In this document: in pieces, positions 1-6,009 of the stretch | Position numbering within the stretch: position 1 is the stretch's first letter | Layout of the letters: each line of letters begins with the position of its first letter | Origin: Saprospiraceae bacterium | GTDB taxonomy: Bacteria; Bacteroidota; Bacteroidia; Chitinophagales; Saprospiraceae | Direction of reading: 5' to 3' | NCBI GenBank assembly: GCA_027031145.1 | Contig: JALVEG010000376.1 | Location: 1 to 6,015, forward strand | DNA length: 6,015 nucleotides | Translations under genes and position numbers: made by a program | Notes under the pieces: model-generated | Databases searched by the model: none | What the model was told of the DNA's origin: nothing | What the model saw: the letters and a program-made list of their open reading frames with translations, nothing else

Positions 1-1
1 A

Positions 2-127
2 TACAAAAAATATCATGAATATGAACAAAAAGCTATAACTAAATCTACTCAGCAGCATATTGCTGATTTGGAAGTCGCCTATGATTTGGAGAATTCAAAA
101 ACGGAAATTGACAATTGCAGATATTAA
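2..127 (+). pseudogene. 5' segment of the regulator gene, out of frame with the rest (partial, begins before the window)
   Basis: This frame is open from the left edge and stops with TAA at 125-127. Its product is rich in charged residues and includes QQHIADLEVAYDLENSK. That is the helical linker usually found after the TPR repeats and before the membrane helix in Bacteroidota TPR/HTH regulators. The continuation (IADIKIKELKYKARIRYQ, then the membrane helix) is in the next frame. Removing one base restores a continuous protein. The candidates are one A of the A5 run at 97-101, giving ENSK-RKLTIADIK, or one A at 113-114, giving SKTEID-IADIK. I infer that this is the same gene as the CDS ending at 761, interrupted by a frameshift or a sequence error. 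The TPR part would lie upstream of the window. Confidence 0.6.
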
Positions 128-761
128 GATTAAAGAACTTAAATACAAAGCAAGAATACGGTATCAGAGGATTTTTATTATAATAAGTATTCTGATTATA
201 CTGCTTATCTTGATTATCGTTTATTATTATAGAGTAATAGGGAAGCTCAGGATAAAGAATATTGAAGAAAAATTGATTAAAGCTGAATTGAAAAATAAAA
301 ATCTTGAAGCTATTGCACTTAAACAAAAAATTGAGAACAAAAAAAATGATTTGACTTCATTTTCTCTGGAAATGAGTAATAAAAATGAGTTTTATACTGA
401 ATTAATTCAAAAATTGGAAGAATTAAAAACCCAAGTTATCATTCCAAACCAAAAGTATATAAAAAATATTATTAATTTTTGCAATTCAAATTTAAAAGAA
501 AGTAATCTTCTTTCTCTAAAGCAAAAAGATATTGATAAAATCAATCAGGATTTTTTTAATAAATTAGAATCACGGTTTGGCTCATTGACTAAAAATGAAA
601 AATATTTAGCCGCATCTTTTCGGCTGGGATTATCCAATAAAGAAATAGCTGCAAAAAAAGCCATTTCAGTTAGCTCTGTTAAAATGGGAAGATATCGATT
701 GCGCAAGAAATTCAAACTGGACAGAAATGCAGATCTGGTTGAATTTCTTCAATCAATTTAA
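60..761 (+). CDS. Membrane-anchored LuxR-type helix-turn-helix regulator, C-terminal part (TPR/coiled-coil family)
   Basis: This is probably a transcriptional regulator of the Bacteroidota family with N-terminal TPR repeats, one membrane helix, a coiled coil and a C-terminal HTH. Counting from the TTG at 60, residues 37-57 form a strongly hydrophobic transmembrane helix. Residues about 62-125 are a Lys/Glu-rich coiled coil. Residues about 176-232 are a LuxR/GerE-like HTH: LTKNEKYLAASFRLGLSNKEIA, then ISVSSVK (recognition helix region) and RYRLRKKFKL, ending DLVEFLQSI. The start is not a real gene start: TTG at 60 and ATG at 81 merely open this frame, and family-like sequence begins only near position 114. 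Upstream coding is in another frame (2-127), so the intact protein would be longer and include TPRs outside the window. The gene is convergent with the large secreted-protein gene and its own stop is followed at once by a hairpin. Its target genes and signal cannot be told from the sequence. The family assignment is fairly sure; whether the gene is functional is not. Confidence 0.8.
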   Translation: MLIWKSPMIWRIQKRKLTIADIKIKELKYKARIRYQRIFIIISILIILLILIIVYYYRVIGKLRIKNIEEKLIKAELKNKNLEAIALKQKIENKKNDLTSFSLEMSNKNEFYTELIQKLEELKTQVIIPNQKYIKNIINFCNSNLKESNLLSLKQKDIDKINQDFFNKLESRFGSLTKNEKYLAASFRLGLSNKEIAAKKAISVSSVKMGRYRLRKKFKLDRNADLVEFLQSI

Positions 762-775
762 CCCGAATTATTCAC

Positions 776-827
776 AGATATTTCTATTACGAAAACCCGT
801 AAATAATTTGGGTTAATAGAAATATCT
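776..827. terminator. AT-rich hairpin after the regulator stop
   Basis: A perfect 14-bp inverted repeat pairs AGATATTTCTATTA (776-789) with TAATAGAAATATCT (814-827). Inside it, ACCC (795-798) can pair with GGGT (810-813), leaving a 5-base bulge and an 11-base loop. It begins 15 bases after the regulator's stop codon. A T-rich stretch (838-846) follows on the + strand. The position between two convergent genes suggests transcription termination. The stem is AT-rich, so it is not a textbook GC-rich intrinsic terminator. Confidence 0.6.
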
Positions 828-893
828 ACTCAGGTAGTTTTATTTTGACTGAAAAAATCTGTTTTTTCTTTTCAAAAGCACCCTGCCTGAGTA
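827..893. terminator. Second nested hairpin, likely bidirectional terminator
   Basis: The outer arms TACTCAGGTAG (827-837) and CTGCCTGAGTA (883-893) form 11 pairs with one G-U wobble. Inside, TTTTG (843-847) pairs with CAAAA (873-877), and GAAAAAA (851-857) pairs with TTTTTTC (862-868) around a TCTG loop. The A-run/T-run inner stem gives a U-tract on either strand, as expected for a terminator serving both convergent genes. It lies 38 bases beyond the stop of the large minus-strand gene and abuts the hairpin at 776-827. Confidence 0.6.
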
Positions 894-914
894 AATACTA
901 ATATAATAATAAAG

Positions 915-966
915 TCAAAAACTCATACTCCTTACTCAATCAGGTTCAATATACCATTAATAATCA
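915..966. repeat. 52-bp direct repeat, copy 1 (3' end of the large gene)
   Basis: These bases are identical to 5964-6015. They cover the stop codon and the last 11 codons of the large gene (ending INGILNLIE) plus 17 bases downstream. Immediately upstream the two copies differ (G at 914, T at 5963). The window ends inside the second copy, so the true repeat may be longer. Confidence 0.95.
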
Positions 967-3900
967 GTCCTGCACCTGACTCAGTTGTAATTTTTTTAGC
1001 ATTTGCTGTTTGTCCTGTACCTATATTCGGTTGATTTGAAGTATTTGGAATTATCACCTCGTAATTTAACGATGGTATTTTACCTACGTCCCAATTTGTC
1101 GCATCAAACCAATCGGTTGAAGTACTGCCATCCCAGGTGAATTTGTCTTTGAAATCCACGGTATAGTCTTCTGTTTCGCCATAAGTTTCAGTTGAACAAG
1201 GACCGGCTCCTGAATACCAGGAAGCTCTGACCCGGATTATATGATTACCGAAATTTGTTGATGTTGGCATTGTGATTTGTGTAGTAGTCAATGCATTTGC
1301 CGGGCAAAGAAAATCAGAAAGAAGTTTTTCACCTGCTTCAAATTCTTGGTTGTCATTCCAATCAATCCAAATACTCAATCTCTCCTGATTGTAAGACATC
1401 TCAAAACTGACATTATAAATACTGTCCGGTAATACGGGTGTTGAAATATCCGTATAATCAGAATAATGAGAGGCTCCACTGCTATTGTCTATCTGGTTCA
1501 GTATAAATCTTTTGATATGCGTACCTACATCTCCATTCGTATAATCCGGTTGACAATAAGTTATTTGTGATTTGGGATTATTGATACCCGGTGCCGAATT
1601 ATACACTGTTGTTGAACCTGATCCGGTATAATCATATACAATAAAATAATATATGGTAGAAGGTTCGAGATTCGTTACTTCGACAACTGTATTTCCGGGA
1701 CCATTATAAATAACTTGCTCACCTCCTCCATAAGTTGTATTTGCAGGAGGATCTGTACCATCAGCAGGTGGCGTAAAACTATTTTCCGTATTGATTTTAA
1801 CAACCCTGTTAGTTCCTGTTCCATTAGTCCAACTTACTCCAATTTTATCTGTTGTGATATCCGAAAAAACCAAATCTTTTGACTGATTGGGATCAGGTGG
1901 CAATGTTGTAAAAGTTTTTTCATCACCATAAGAAATGGAATAATTGTTTCTTGCGTATGCTCTTACATAATATGTTGTATTTGGAAATAATTGAGACATG
2001 TTGCTTACAAATGCTCCTGTTCCTGTTCCATCTGAAGTAAACCCTACATTTTTACTATAACTTGGATTTGGAACAGTGTCCCATACAATACCTCTACTCG
2101 TTATCGCTCTCCCTTTATCATCCGTTATATTTCCACCTGAAGTTGCTGAATAATATGAAATATTTGAAATGTTGTCAGTGCTTAGAGTAGGTGATGCTGT
2201 CAATGTAGTAAAACTTTCCTGTTGCCCGTATGATATTCCATCATCATTTATTGCATATGCTCTTACATAATAATGAGTATTGGGATCCAATCCTGTCATT
2301 TGACTGGTATAGCTTCCTGTTCCTGTACCTTCATCTGTAAAACCCCAATTAGTCTCTAAAGTAGGATTAGGAAATATCCCCCAAACAATTCCTCTATTTG
2401 ATACTGATGAAGAACCCTGACTAGTAATATTACCCCCGCTTTGAGCAGAACTATAATCAATATTTGTAACAACTGTTGTTGACAATTCGGGTAAATCCTT
2501 GAATATAATACCATAATCTTCCGCTTGTCCATAATCTGGATTGTCACAAGGCCCACTAATGCTGTAAAAGTCACATATAACCCTCATTCTTAATAATTGG
2601 TTATACAAAGGAGCAGAAGGTGTTGTAATTGTTATAGTTTGTTCTCCAGTAACCTTTGCCGGAGCAACATATACTTCTTCTCCCGTATCATCAAAATCTC
2701 CGTCATTATTGTAGTCAATATAAACATTCCAAAATTCAGAATTCCCTGTTCCCAACTCAACAAGTAGCTCATAATCCGTATTAGATTTTAAAACAGTGTA
2801 ATCTGTGTTAATAAGATCCAAATATCCTTCAGGGGGATTTGGATTATCCTGCTGAGGTTGTCCTGAATGTTTATCAATTGATTCCAGTACCACATGGTAG
2901 AAACCCATACCATAATATCCAAGATTTTGTGTTGCCGGAGTACAACTTGGTGAAACAACACTCAGTACATTTATATAAGAATTAATTGTTTTAGTATCAC
3001 TTCCATTTGCATTTGTTGCCTGCAAAGACACGTCATAAACACCTGAGGATGTAAATTTAATATCAGGATTTTGTGAATTTGCATTTGTACCATTAACATA
3101 AATAAAAGTGGATGGAGATATTGACCATGTCCAGGATGTTGGGTAATTTGATGATATATCTTCGAAATGGATAGTATCACCAACATTGATTACAGTATTG
3201 CTTACTTGAAAATTTGCTACCGGTGTTAAATTTTCATCTTGATGAATAGATGATTCCCAAAGTCCCCTGCCAAAAGTAGCTGCCCTGATTTTGCTATCTG
3301 TATATCCATAATATATATCCAATTCCGTAATGCTTACTACAGGCAGGTTGCCATCATACGGTATCCAGTCGGACATCGAAGCATCTTTGTAATATACACC
3401 TGTTTTGGTTCCTACATATATACCTTCATCTGTATTTTTATCATATACAAAGCATTGAAGATCAGTCCCCGAAGGAATAGTTCCTGATATATCTGTCCAT
3501 GAATTGCCTTTATCAATTGATTTAAAGACTTTATCCGACTGAATAAGATAAACAATTTCCGGGTCTGTAGGATGACAAATAACATCATCTATCCAACCGG
3601 AGTTTGGAAGTTTTGAAGTTAAGTCTGTCCAGGATGGAGTGGCATCATTCACATTATCACTTCTAAATAATTTTTTGTCTTTTCGCGCTCCATAAAAAAT
3701 ATCATTATTGGCAGGAGATTGTGCGATAGCCTGATAATTACTGGAATTGCTACCTCCCAGGTTATCGGATATTTTAGTCCACGTGGGTGGATCATTTCTC
3801 ACATTATTGCTTCTCCAAATATTTTTATATCCAAAAAACATAGTATTGGGATCTGTAAGATGTAGCATGTAGGGAGTCACCCATGCACCGGATTCATCAA

Positions 3901-5551
3901 TTCCATTTATGCCATTTCCTGCAATTGTACTCCAACTGCCATATCCACCATTTGTAGATCTTTTAATCTGATCTATATAAGTAGAATAAGCATAAGTTGC
4001 ATCATCATAATCAAAAGCAGATTCCATACCATCACCACCTAATACAGTTGTAAAATCACCATCTTTATAATTGGCAGAGCCATTGTCTTGATATCCGTTG
4101 ATAACCAGTTCTCTTTTGTATGCTGCTTGTCCTATTCTATATGCCTGAGCTATATTTAAACCGTCACTTATTTGCGTCCATGTATCAAACCAGTCATCAG
4201 AATAATATAATCCCCCGTCATTTCCAATATAGATTCTGTCATCTAAGCTATTTTGCCACAGTGAATGTTGATCTGCATGGACTTCTGTAGACCAATGTGT
4301 TTTTTTTGTAAAATTCACTCCTCCATCTTCACTTTCATGTATATTAATTGAGCCTACAAGTATATGGTCAATATCAGTAGGATCTACAATCATACATAGA
4401 TCATAACCAGCCTGGGATTTATCATCACCATCGTTGTATCCCAATATATTAGGATGATCAACAGGAGTAATCCTTGTGAAATTCAATCCTTTATCTGTAG
4501 ATTTAAAAATGCCTTGAAATGTTTGCGAACCTCCGGTCAGCAAACATAAAACAGAATTGGATTCATCGGCACTAACTCCTATAACCATTCTATTGCATGC
4601 AACCAGACCTGAAGTAATCTTAGTCCAAGTACCGCCCCCATCAGTAGATCTATAAAATTCACCATTTGCAGTAGCATAAACATAATCAGGGTCATTAGGA
4701 TGGTATTTAATATCTTTGTAATTATCATTGTTTGACGAAACATGAACCCAATTTGAAGCTCCATCAGTGGTTTTATATATTCCTCCACTTGTAGCAGCAA
4801 TCAATATATTTCTGTTAGTGGGATGAATAACCATCATCCCAACTGTCTTGTTACCCATTCCATTATTGAACTGTGTCCAGCTAATTCCTCCATCTGTAGA
4901 TTTATAAACACCTAAACCGGATGAATTCCCTCCATCTCTATCGCCTGTTCCAATATACATAATATCCGAATTGTCAGGATTTATTAATATACTTGAGACC
5001 CCTAAAGTTGGTAGCTGATCTGTATTGCAGGAATAGGTCTGTCCTCCATCTGTTGTTTTCCATAATCCTCCATTTGGTGCTCCTGCCCAGATAATATTGT
5101 TATTTGCAGGGTCAAATGCAATTGCATTCACTCTTCCTGTCCCGTTAACTTGACCGGTATTGTTTGCAGGATAAGACTTTGGTCCTATTTCTTGCCAATC
5201 CCCATCATTGGTAGCAGGCCCCCTTTCTTTTATTGTGTTTTTATACCTGTAATACGCATTTTTAACTTTATCGGGAGAAGGTAAATTCCCTTCATCATCA
5301 ATGGTTCCTTCAACTAACCAAACCCAACGTTCAAATTGCTTATAACCCGTACCTTTTTCTTTTTTATGATTTTGAAAATACAAATTATAAGCTCTTTTTG
5401 CATCATAAAAATTAACATTATCTCCTTGTATCATATCAAGAAAATGCGGATGAAGTCTTAGCTCTTCATCTGTCCATTTCTTATTTTGTGCATCAAGATT
5501 CAAAACTGAAAAAATGGAAATAATAATCATCAAATACAATACTTTTTTCAT
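932..5551 (-). CDS. Large secreted modular protein: Asp-box beta-propeller, PKD, two GEVED and FN3-like domains
   Basis: The protein has 1539 residues. A Sec signal peptide covers residues 1-21 (MKK, hydrophobic core, then LNLDA|Q). Residues about 23-112 are an N-terminal region typical of this Bacteroidota family, with GYKQFERWVW at 69-78. Residues about 138-768 form a VPS10/sortilin- or GH74-like propeller with about eleven Asp-box repeats, for example KTTDGGQTY at 165, KSTDGGISW at 217, RSTDGGGTW at 301 and KSIDKGNSW at 677. It closes with ATFGRGLWE (758-766). Then come a PKD domain (777-862), GEVED 1 (868-1016, YGQAEDY), two FN3-like repeats (1023-1117 and 1123-1217), a third FN3 (1223-1330), GEVED 2 (1332-1466, YGETEDY) and a short adhesin-like module (1471-1539). 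The module composition suggests a cell-surface or extracellular protein that binds or degrades polymers; no catalytic residues can be assigned. ATG at 5551 fits the signal peptide, and no Shine-Dalgarno is visible, as is usual in Bacteroidota. Oddly, no type IX sorting domain follows, and the protein stops in the middle of the last module. Confidence 0.92.
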   Translation of the reverse strand: MKKVLYLMIIISIFSVLNLDAQNKKWTDEELRLHPHFLDMIQGDNVNFYDAKRAYNLYFQNHKKEKGTGYKQFERWVWLVEGTIDDEGNLPSPDKVKNAYYRYKNTIKERGPATNDGDWQEIGPKSYPANNTGQVNGTGRVNAIAFDPANNNIIWAGAPNGGLWKTTDGGQTYSCNTDQLPTLGVSSILINPDNSDIMYIGTGDRDGGNSSGLGVYKSTDGGISWTQFNNGMGNKTVGMMVIHPTNRNILIAATSGGIYKTTDGASNWVHVSSNNDNYKDIKYHPNDPDYVYATANGEFYRSTDGGGTWTKITSGLVACNRMVIGVSADESNSVLCLLTGGSQTFQGIFKSTDKGLNFTRITPVDHPNILGYNDGDDKSQAGYDLCMIVDPTDIDHILVGSINIHESEDGGVNFTKKTHWSTEVHADQHSLWQNSLDDRIYIGNDGGLYYSDDWFDTWTQISDGLNIAQAYRIGQAAYKRELVINGYQDNGSANYKDGDFTTVLGGDGMESAFDYDDATYAYSTYIDQIKRSTNGGYGSWSTIAGNGINGIDESGAWVTPYMLHLTDPNTMFFGYKNIWRSNNVRNDPPTWTKISDNLGGSNSSNYQAIAQSPANNDIFYGARKDKKLFRSDNVNDATPSWTDLTSKLPNSGWIDDVICHPTDPEIVYLIQSDKVFKSIDKGNSWTDISGTIPSGTDLQCFVYDKNTDEGIYVGTKTGVYYKDASMSDWIPYDGNLPVVSITELDIYYGYTDSKIRAATFGRGLWESSIHQDENLTPVANFQVSNTVINVGDTIHFEDISSNYPTSWTWSISPSTFIYVNGTNANSQNPDIKFTSSGVYDVSLQATNANGSDTKTINSYINVLSVVSPSCTPATQNLGYYGMGFYHVVLESIDKHSGQPQQDNPNPPEGYLDLINTDYTVLKSNTDYELLVELGTGNSEFWNVYIDYNNDGDFDDTGEEVYVAPAKVTGEQTITITTPSAPLYNQLLRMRVICDFYSISGPCDNPDYGQAEDYGIIFKDLPELSTTVVTNIDYSSAQSGGNITSQGSSSVSNRGIVWGIFPNPTLETNWGFTDEGTGTGSYTSQMTGLDPNTHYYVRAYAINDDGISYGQQESFTTLTASPTLSTDNISNISYYSATSGGNITDDKGRAITSRGIVWDTVPNPSYSKNVGFTSDGTGTGAFVSNMSQLFPNTTYYVRAYARNNYSISYGDEKTFTTLPPDPNQSKDLVFSDITTDKIGVSWTNGTGTNRVVKINTENSFTPPADGTDPPANTTYGGGEQVIYNGPGNTVVEVTNLEPSTIYYFIVYDYTGSGSTTVYNSAPGINNPKSQITYCQPDYTNGDVGTHIKRFILNQIDNSSGASHYSDYTDISTPVLPDSIYNVSFEMSYNQERLSIWIDWNDNQEFEAGEKLLSDFLCPANALTTTQITMPTSTNFGNHIIRVRASWYSGAGPCSTETYGETEDYTVDFKDKFTWDGSTSTDWFDATNWDVGKIPSLNYEVIIPNTSNQPNIGTGQTANAKKITTESGAGLIINGILNLIE
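1154..1558 (-). other. GEVED domain 2 of the large protein
   Basis: Residues 1332-1466 start at a Cys (CQPDYTNGDVG), contain WIDWNDNQEFEAGEK (1394-1408) and end with YGETEDYTV (1457-1465). Compared with GEVED 1, the acidic loop has lost the Gly of the D-x-N-x-D-G pattern, so metal binding may differ. Confidence 0.8.
1562..1885 (-). other. Third FN3 domain of the large protein
   Basis: Residues about 1223-1330 show the FN3 pattern: SDITTDKIGVSWTNGTGTNR, then VVEVTNLEPSTIYYFIVYDY. This domain does not share the GIVW and YYVRAYA blocks of the two preceding repeats, so it belongs to a different FN3 subtype. Confidence 0.7.
1901..2485 (-). repeat. Two tandem FN3-like repeats in the large protein
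   Basis: Residues 1023-1117 (bases 2201-2485) and 1123-1217 (bases 1901-2185) are both 95 residues long and spaced exactly 100 residues apart. By hand alignment without gaps, 53 of 95 residues are identical. Shared blocks include SGGNIT, RGIVW, PNP, GTGTG, YYVRAYA, ISYG and FTTL. The pattern is that of FN3-like modules common in Bacteroidota surface proteins. An internal tandem duplication explains it best. Confidence 0.85.
2504..2950 (-). other. GEVED domain 1 of the large protein
   Basis: Residues 868-1016 start at the Cys of SCTPATQNLG. They contain an acidic, calcium-site-like stretch YIDYNNDGDFDDTGEE (943-958) and end with the family signature in the variant YGQAEDYGI (1007-1015). A second, more diverged copy is at 1154-1558, on the far side of the FN3-like repeats. 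Confidence 0.8.
2966..3223 (-). other. PKD domain of the large protein
   Basis: Residues 777-862 begin PVANFQVSNTVINVGDTIHF and include SWTWSISPS. They end with the typical PKD signature SSGVYDVSLQATNANGSDTK. The module follows the propeller directly, as in many secreted Bacteroidota proteins. PKD domains usually serve as spacers or as protein- and glycan-binding modules. Confidence 0.85.
3248..5140 (-). other. Asp-box beta-propeller region of the large protein
   Basis: This segment encodes residues about 138-768. Asp-box-like motifs (S/T-x-D-G-G-x-T/S-W) start near residues 165, 217, 260, 301, 350, 406, 451, 531, 580, 630 and 677. The first four and the sixth are near canonical. Those at 451, 580 and 630 are degenerate, with inserted residues before the Trp (for example RSDNVNDATPSW). 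Each is preceded by a hydrophobic strand of the type DIMYIGT or NILIAAT. The number of motifs fits either a ten-bladed sortilin-like propeller or two seven-bladed propellers as in GH74 proteins. The sequence alone does not settle which. Confidence 0.8.
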
Positions 5552-5675
5552 AGCAAAAAAATTAAATTTAATTATTTAAAACACTAAAAATCTCTAAGTC
5601 ATATTGACATAACATGCTTTCATCAAATCAAACTCAGGTTAATATTTATCGTAAAAAAAATATCGGATATGAAAT

Positions 5676-5707
5676 CAAAGATAATACTTAAATTAAATTA
5701 TACTAAA
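5676..5707 (-). promoter_or_regulatory. Probable Bacteroidota-type promoter for the large secreted-protein gene
   Basis: On the minus strand, 5683-5676 reads TATCTTTG, a full match to the Bacteroidota -7 consensus TAnnTTTG. Nineteen bases further upstream, 5707-5703 reads TTTAG, a weak match to the -33 box (TTG/TTTG). Transcription would start near 5669, giving a leader of about 118 bases before the ATG at 5551. Confidence 0.45.
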
Positions 5708-5765
5708 CTTTAGAGAAGTTTTTTTTTGTTATATTTTAATTTATATAAGTCTTTGATATGAAATA

Positions 5766-5790
5766 TTCTGATAATATCCAATTATCAGGA
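5766..5790. promoter_or_regulatory. Small hairpin upstream of the right-edge ORF
   Basis: CTGATAAT (5768-5775) and ATTATCAG (5781-5788) are perfect inverted repeats around a 5-base loop, ATCCA. One wobble and one more A-T pair extend the stem to 10 bp. It lies 10-40 bases before the two candidate starts of the ORF at 5800/5830. It could be an operator or leader hairpin, or a chance feature of AT-rich DNA. Confidence 0.3.
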
Positions 5791-5829
5791 TAAAATAAAG
5801 TGTTTTATAAAATAACCGGAGTTCAATTA

Positions 5830-6009
5830 ATGCTTATGGTAATTATTGTCTGTATGGAAAAAGATTCTTCAAAGCATTCTGTAAACGATATATGCATACT
5901 ACATGAAAATGCACAAAACATTAGCACTATTAAAGATGGTAAGTTATCGATTGCGCAAGAAATTCAAAAACTCATACTCCTTACTCAATCAGGTTCAATA
6001 TACCATTAA
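5830..6009 (+). CDS. Short uncharacterised ORF with a hydrophobic N-terminus, 3' end probably chimeric
   Basis: The ORF has 59 residues from ATG at 5830. GGAG at 5818-5821 lies 8 bases before this ATG, so I prefer it to the in-frame GTG at 5800, which would add 10 residues (MFYKITGVQL). The start MLMVIIVCMEKDSSKHSV looks like a short signal or lipoprotein-type leader, but the residues before Cys (IIV) fit a lipobox poorly. Residues 18-48 are helical and polar (NDICILHENAQ, IKDGKLSIAQEIQK) and could be the start of a TPR protein, which is only a guess. From 5964 on, the ORF runs through the 52-bp repeat, antisense to the large gene's C-terminus, so its last residues (LILLTQSGSIYH) are probably not native. 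It is divergent from the large gene and the family is not recognised. Confidence 0.35.
   Translation: MLMVIIVCMEKDSSKHSVNDICILHENAQNISTIKDGKLSIAQEIQKLILLTQSGSIYH
5933..5968. repeat. Partial copy of the regulator HTH coding sequence
   Basis: The segment aligns without gaps to 681-716 of the regulator gene, with 33 of 36 bases identical. The last 24 bases (5945-5968 against 693-716) are exact. In frame 2 it encodes KMVSYRLRKKFK, against KMGRYRLRKKFK in the regulator. It overlaps the 52-bp repeat by TCAAA (5964-5968), so a regulator fragment is fused directly to the 3' end of the large gene. Confidence 0.85.

Larger units (their letters stand above)
5552..5799. other. Divergent intergenic region
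   Basis: About 250 bases of strongly AT-rich DNA separate the large minus-strand gene from the plus-strand ORF. It holds the probable promoter (5676-5707) and the hairpin (5766-5790) listed separately. It also has a 14-bp perfect palindrome, AATTAAATTTAATT, at 5560-5573, nine bases before the ATG of the large gene, and a T-run at 5719-5727. No coding sequence or structured RNA is recognised. Confidence 0.6.

Noticed and set aside
45..326. Minus-strand ORF of 93 codons opposite the regulator
   Set aside because: It is antisense to a well-supported coding region, and its composition (Phe/Asn/Tyr-rich) is what AT-rich coding DNA gives when read backwards.
2356..2574. Minus-strand ORF overlapping the large gene in another frame
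   Set aside because: It lies wholly inside the 1539-residue reading frame, has no domain-like sequence, and is a shadow of the GEVED 1/FN3-like coding.
2971..3186. Minus-strand ORF overlapping the PKD segment
   Set aside because: It is an out-of-frame shadow of the PKD domain, which is clearly recognisable in the main frame.
4579..4800. Minus-strand ORF overlapping the propeller
   Set aside because: It is an out-of-frame shadow of the Asp-box repeats.
3248..5140. Sialidase (BNR) or GH74 xyloglucanase identity for the propeller
   Set aside because: Asp boxes occur in many propellers. I could not identify the catalytic Arg triad of sialidases or the paired Asp residues of GH74 with any confidence.
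5560..5573. Perfect 14-bp palindrome AATTAAATTTAATT just before the large gene's ATG, considered as an operator
   Set aside because: It is made only of A and T in a very AT-rich leader, where such palindromes are common by chance. It is noted in the intergenic entry but not called a site.
5726..5755. TTG, a 17-base gap and TAAGTCTTTG as a plus-strand promoter for the right-edge ORF
   Set aside because: The spacing inside the -7 element is wrong for TAnnTTTG (two extra bases), so the match is too weak.
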